Shown here in pieces: positions 62,038 through 64,000 of a stretch of DNA of 64,000 bases; position 1 is the first letter of the stretch; every line of letters starts with the position of its first letter. A program made the translations under genes and the position numbers. Source of the DNA: Bacillota bacterium (GTDB taxonomy: Bacteria > Actinomycetota > Aquicultoria > Aquicultorales > Aquicultoraceae); the NCBI GenBank assembly GCA_023511485.1, contig JAIMBH010000013.1, positions 1-64,000 on the forward strand, given 5' to 3'. The notes under the pieces are model-generated. The model saw nothing but the letters and a program-made list of their open reading frames with translations, had not been told where the DNA came from and searched no databases.

Positions 62038-63327
62038 TTAAGTCGTTTTGGTTATTCTGACCAAGGCAACTCTTCGTTGCTGCATCGATTGCACTCTAAA
62101 TCGGGCTCCATCGTATAAAACTTCCTCGCCGGGTCGCGGGATATGTCCCAAGCGGGAGAGTATCCACCCGGCCACAGTATCGTACTCAGGTGACTTAGGG
62201 ATATCTAATTTAAACCGCTCGTTTAACTCATCTATAGGTAGTCTGCCGTCAACAACTACTTCACGCTCACTTATTGCTTTAATAAGCTCCTCTTCTTCGG
62301 GCTTGCCGCCAAATTCGCCGACTACTTCTTCGACGATATCTTCGATTGTTACAATACCGGCAGTACCGCCGTATTCGTCTAACACGACCGCCATATGAAG
62401 CCTGCTTTTCTGCAGGTCTTTAAGGAGGCTGATAGCGCGCCGCGTTTCGGGTACATATAGAACCGGCTGCATAACTTCTGCCGCAGGCGCATCCAATCTA
62501 CCTTTTTCAATATAATCAATAAAGTCTTTGATATGGACTGCGCCAATAATATTGTCTAGGTTCTCCTGATATACAGGGAGCCTGGGGTGGCCGCTCTTTT
62601 TGGCTTCCTCCAGAGCGTCTTTTACGGTTGCTTCGGCATCGACTGCTGCAATATCGGGACGCGGCACCATTATTTGTCGCGACAGCACATCTCCAAACTC
62701 AAAAGCCTGGCGGATCAATTCTTTTTCCTCATCCATTAATGCGGAATGTTGGGTCACCAAAAGCTTTAATTCTTCCTCAGTGGTTCCGGGTGCAGTATCC
62801 TCGGGCTTGATGCCGAAAGCCCTTATTATTATATTGGTTGAAATGGTAAGGAGCTTTGTTACCGGATAAAATATAGTACTTAACCATTCCAGTGGCCTTG
62901 AAAGTATGAGCGCTATGGTTTCCGATTTTAAGATAGCAACTCTTTTCGGTACGAGCTCGCCGAAAACGAGCGTGGTATAAGAAATTCCGAGTGTGATTAG
63001 AACAACTGCCACAGCATTTGATGCCCTTGAGATCAGCGGAATATTGAGGTTTCTTATAAACTCACTTAACCTGCCGGAGAGCTGCGCTGCGGCTACGGCG
63101 CTGGCCAGGAATCCCGCCAGGGTTACCCCCGTTTGAATTGTGGCAAGAAACCGGCTTGGGTCTCTTAGGAATTTTAAGACGGTCTGGGCTGATTTAGAGC
63201 CCTTTTCGGCTCTGGGTCTAATGCGGGTTTCACGAACCGTAATCACGGCTATTTCCGCACTGGCAAAAAGGGCGTTTAGCAAAACCAAAATGCCAATGAG
63301 TATAAAATTGAGCAACAGCGGATCCAT
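62038..63327 (-). CDS. DUF21/CBS-pair/CorC_HlyC membrane protein (hemolysin-C/CNNM family)
   Basis: A 429-residue membrane protein. DUF21 (four helices, about 1-190) starts with DPLLLNFILIGILVLLNALFASAEIAVI. A CBS pair (about 210-335) holds IMVPRPDIAAVDAEATVKDA and GAVHIKDFIDYIEKG, VVLDEYGGTAGIVTIEDIVEEVVGE. The end is the CorC_HlyC transporter-associated domain (DGRLPIDELNERFKLDIP). Relatives export magnesium, cobalt or sodium or regulate their balance. The ATG at 63327 follows GTGAGGAG; the longer reading to 63432 is rejected. Confidence 0.92.
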   Translation of the reverse strand: MDPLLLNFILIGILVLLNALFASAEIAVITVRETRIRPRAEKGSKSAQTVLKFLRDPSRFLATIQTGVTLAGFLASAVAAAQLSGRLSEFIRNLNIPLISRASNAVAVVLITLGISYTTLVFGELVPKRVAILKSETIALILSRPLEWLSTIFYPVTKLLTISTNIIIRAFGIKPEDTAPGTTEEELKLLVTQHSALMDEEKELIRQAFEFGDVLSRQIMVPRPDIAAVDAEATVKDALEEAKKSGHPRLPVYQENLDNIIGAVHIKDFIDYIEKGRLDAPAAEVMQPVLYVPETRRAISLLKDLQKSRLHMAVVLDEYGGTAGIVTIEDIVEEVVGEFGGKPEEEELIKAISEREVVVDGRLPIDELNERFKLDIPKSPEYDTVAGWILSRLGHIPRPGEEVLYDGARFRVQSMQQRRVALVRITKTT

Positions 63328-63536
63328 GGACTCCTCACTTTTATCTAATAAGTATAGATTACCACAAAAAAAGTTCAATTCACGGCAACAAGAAGCAATA
63401 GATTTACGCAAGCTTTTGATATTTAGAGCCAACCGTTCGTTTGCCTTATGCTTAATCGGCCGATAATATTTATTGACATGCTTTTAGCTATATAAGTAAG
63501 ATTTAATTAGAAAATTCTTGAAATGGGAATCTAGCG

Positions 63537-64000
63537 ATGATACGGCAAACAATTGGCAAAAAAGCAATACAGGGTCTGGTATTATTAATCACCCCTGTTT
63601 TCCTTCTTTTTTTAACTACAGCATCTTTGGTCATAGCCCAGGATACCGGCAAAATTGTTTACGATCGCTGCACAGAGTGCCATGTTGCTGGCAAAGATAG
63701 CAAAACCGGAAAAACTTACTGGGAAGGGCGTAAGTTAACCGATAAGCAGTGGGCCAGTATTGTGGATAATATGGTTAGGTATGGAGCTAGGCTTTCAGAA
63801 AGCGAAAGCCGCCTCGTTGTGGAGTATCTGACCGCTATGAGCAAAGGCAGCTTCAAACGCCAGGGAACAAACATAAGGCAGATTAGGCGTATTAGCTTTG
63901 ACAATTTAATTAAAGTTGCAAAGGGTAAAACAGTGGCTAAAGCAGAAGCCGATCTTGATTCTGACCTTAAGGTGGTGCAGGGCGCTAACAGCACGCTTCC
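63537..64000 (+). CDS. c-type cytochrome, cut by the window end
   Basis: At least 154 residues, running off the right edge. It starts MIRQTIGKKAIQGLVLLITP, a signal peptide ending near TASLVIAQD, then one heme motif (CTECH) in GKIVYDRCTECHVAGKDSKTGK. DKQWASIVDNMVRYGARLSESE and VVEYLTAM are the typical monoheme cytochrome c end. A longer C-terminal part follows with ISFDNLIKVAKGKT, not recognised. A clear ribosome site is not seen. It is divergent from the DUF21 gene. Confidence 0.78.
   Translation, partial: MIRQTIGKKAIQGLVLLITPVFLLFLTTASLVIAQDTGKIVYDRCTECHVAGKDSKTGKTYWEGRKLTDKQWASIVDNMVRYGARLSESESRLVVEYLTAMSKGSFKRQGTNIRQIRRISFDNLIKVAKGKTVAKAEADLDSDLKVVQGANSTL

Overview
The window is bacterial chromosome from an anaerobic (or facultatively anaerobic), autonomously living organism, probably a deep-branching Gram-positive-type lineage such as an uncultured Actinobacteriota or Firmicutes group. 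This is inferred from the Asp23/AmaP cluster, the tmk-holB-ricT cluster, TupA carrying a lipobox, an adenosylcobalamin-type (class II) ribonucleotide reductase, a selenocysteine formate dehydrogenase, hydroxylamine reductase (Hcp) and multiheme cytochromes. No phage, integrase, insertion sequence or CRISPR array was seen.

Layout. 1-1736 is AT-rich, nearly gene-free and holds a broken DUF3800 gene. 1737-4328 is an operon of two orphan small proteins and a 15-heme NrfH-headed cytochrome. 4466-6548 is a doubled Asp23/AmaP/DUF2273 cluster. 6667-12657 holds a geranylgeranyl-reductase-family oxidoreductase and, on the minus strand, nrdJ, a membrane Clp-fold protease-like gene, a DUF1858 protein, a cytochrome with zinc-ribbon-like motifs, and an Rrf2 regulator. 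12982-23236 is a tungstate/molybdenum-cofactor block: LysR regulator, two tandem Moco-type riboswitches separated by an intrinsic terminator, tupABC, a mobA-fdhD fusion, moeA, a 60-residue protein, mobB, moaA, moaC, a MOSC protein and mogA. 23426-31957 is housekeeping: an archaeal-looking topoisomerase IA, mdh, fumarase alpha and beta, a PIG-L deacetylase, tmk, holB and ricT, followed by tRNA-Thr(CGT).

33069-38531 encodes a TAT-exported selenocysteine formate dehydrogenase (in-frame UGA plus a bSECIS-like hairpin), its Fe-S subunit, an NrfD-type membrane subunit and FdhE. 38761-47612 is signalling: a PAS/GAF/SpoIIE phosphatase, a soluble two-PAS chemoreceptor-like protein, a hemerythrin, and an ECF sigma/anti-sigma/ABC exporter cluster whose permease has an internal amber codon. 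47693-49901 holds YjbQ-, RRM- and CapA-family genes. 49991-56249 (minus) is the nitrogen block: glnD and two PII-Amt pairs. 56629-60175 holds a cupin, a Crp/Fnr regulator, a ferredoxin and hcp, with a perfect FNR-like palindrome placed like a class II activator site. The end holds an L,D-transpeptidase relic, a protein with a lysine-rich tail, a DUF21/CBS membrane protein and a cytochrome c cut by the window edge.

The strongest theme is a metal-to-enzyme chain. Tungstate/molybdate import and cofactor synthesis sit under a two-stage riboswitch leader, and they feed a selenium-dependent formate dehydrogenase whose maturation factors FdhD and FdhE are also present. A second theme is that intergenic spaces carry at least five families of short imperfect palindromic repeats, some inside operons and one overlapping the 3' end of tmk.
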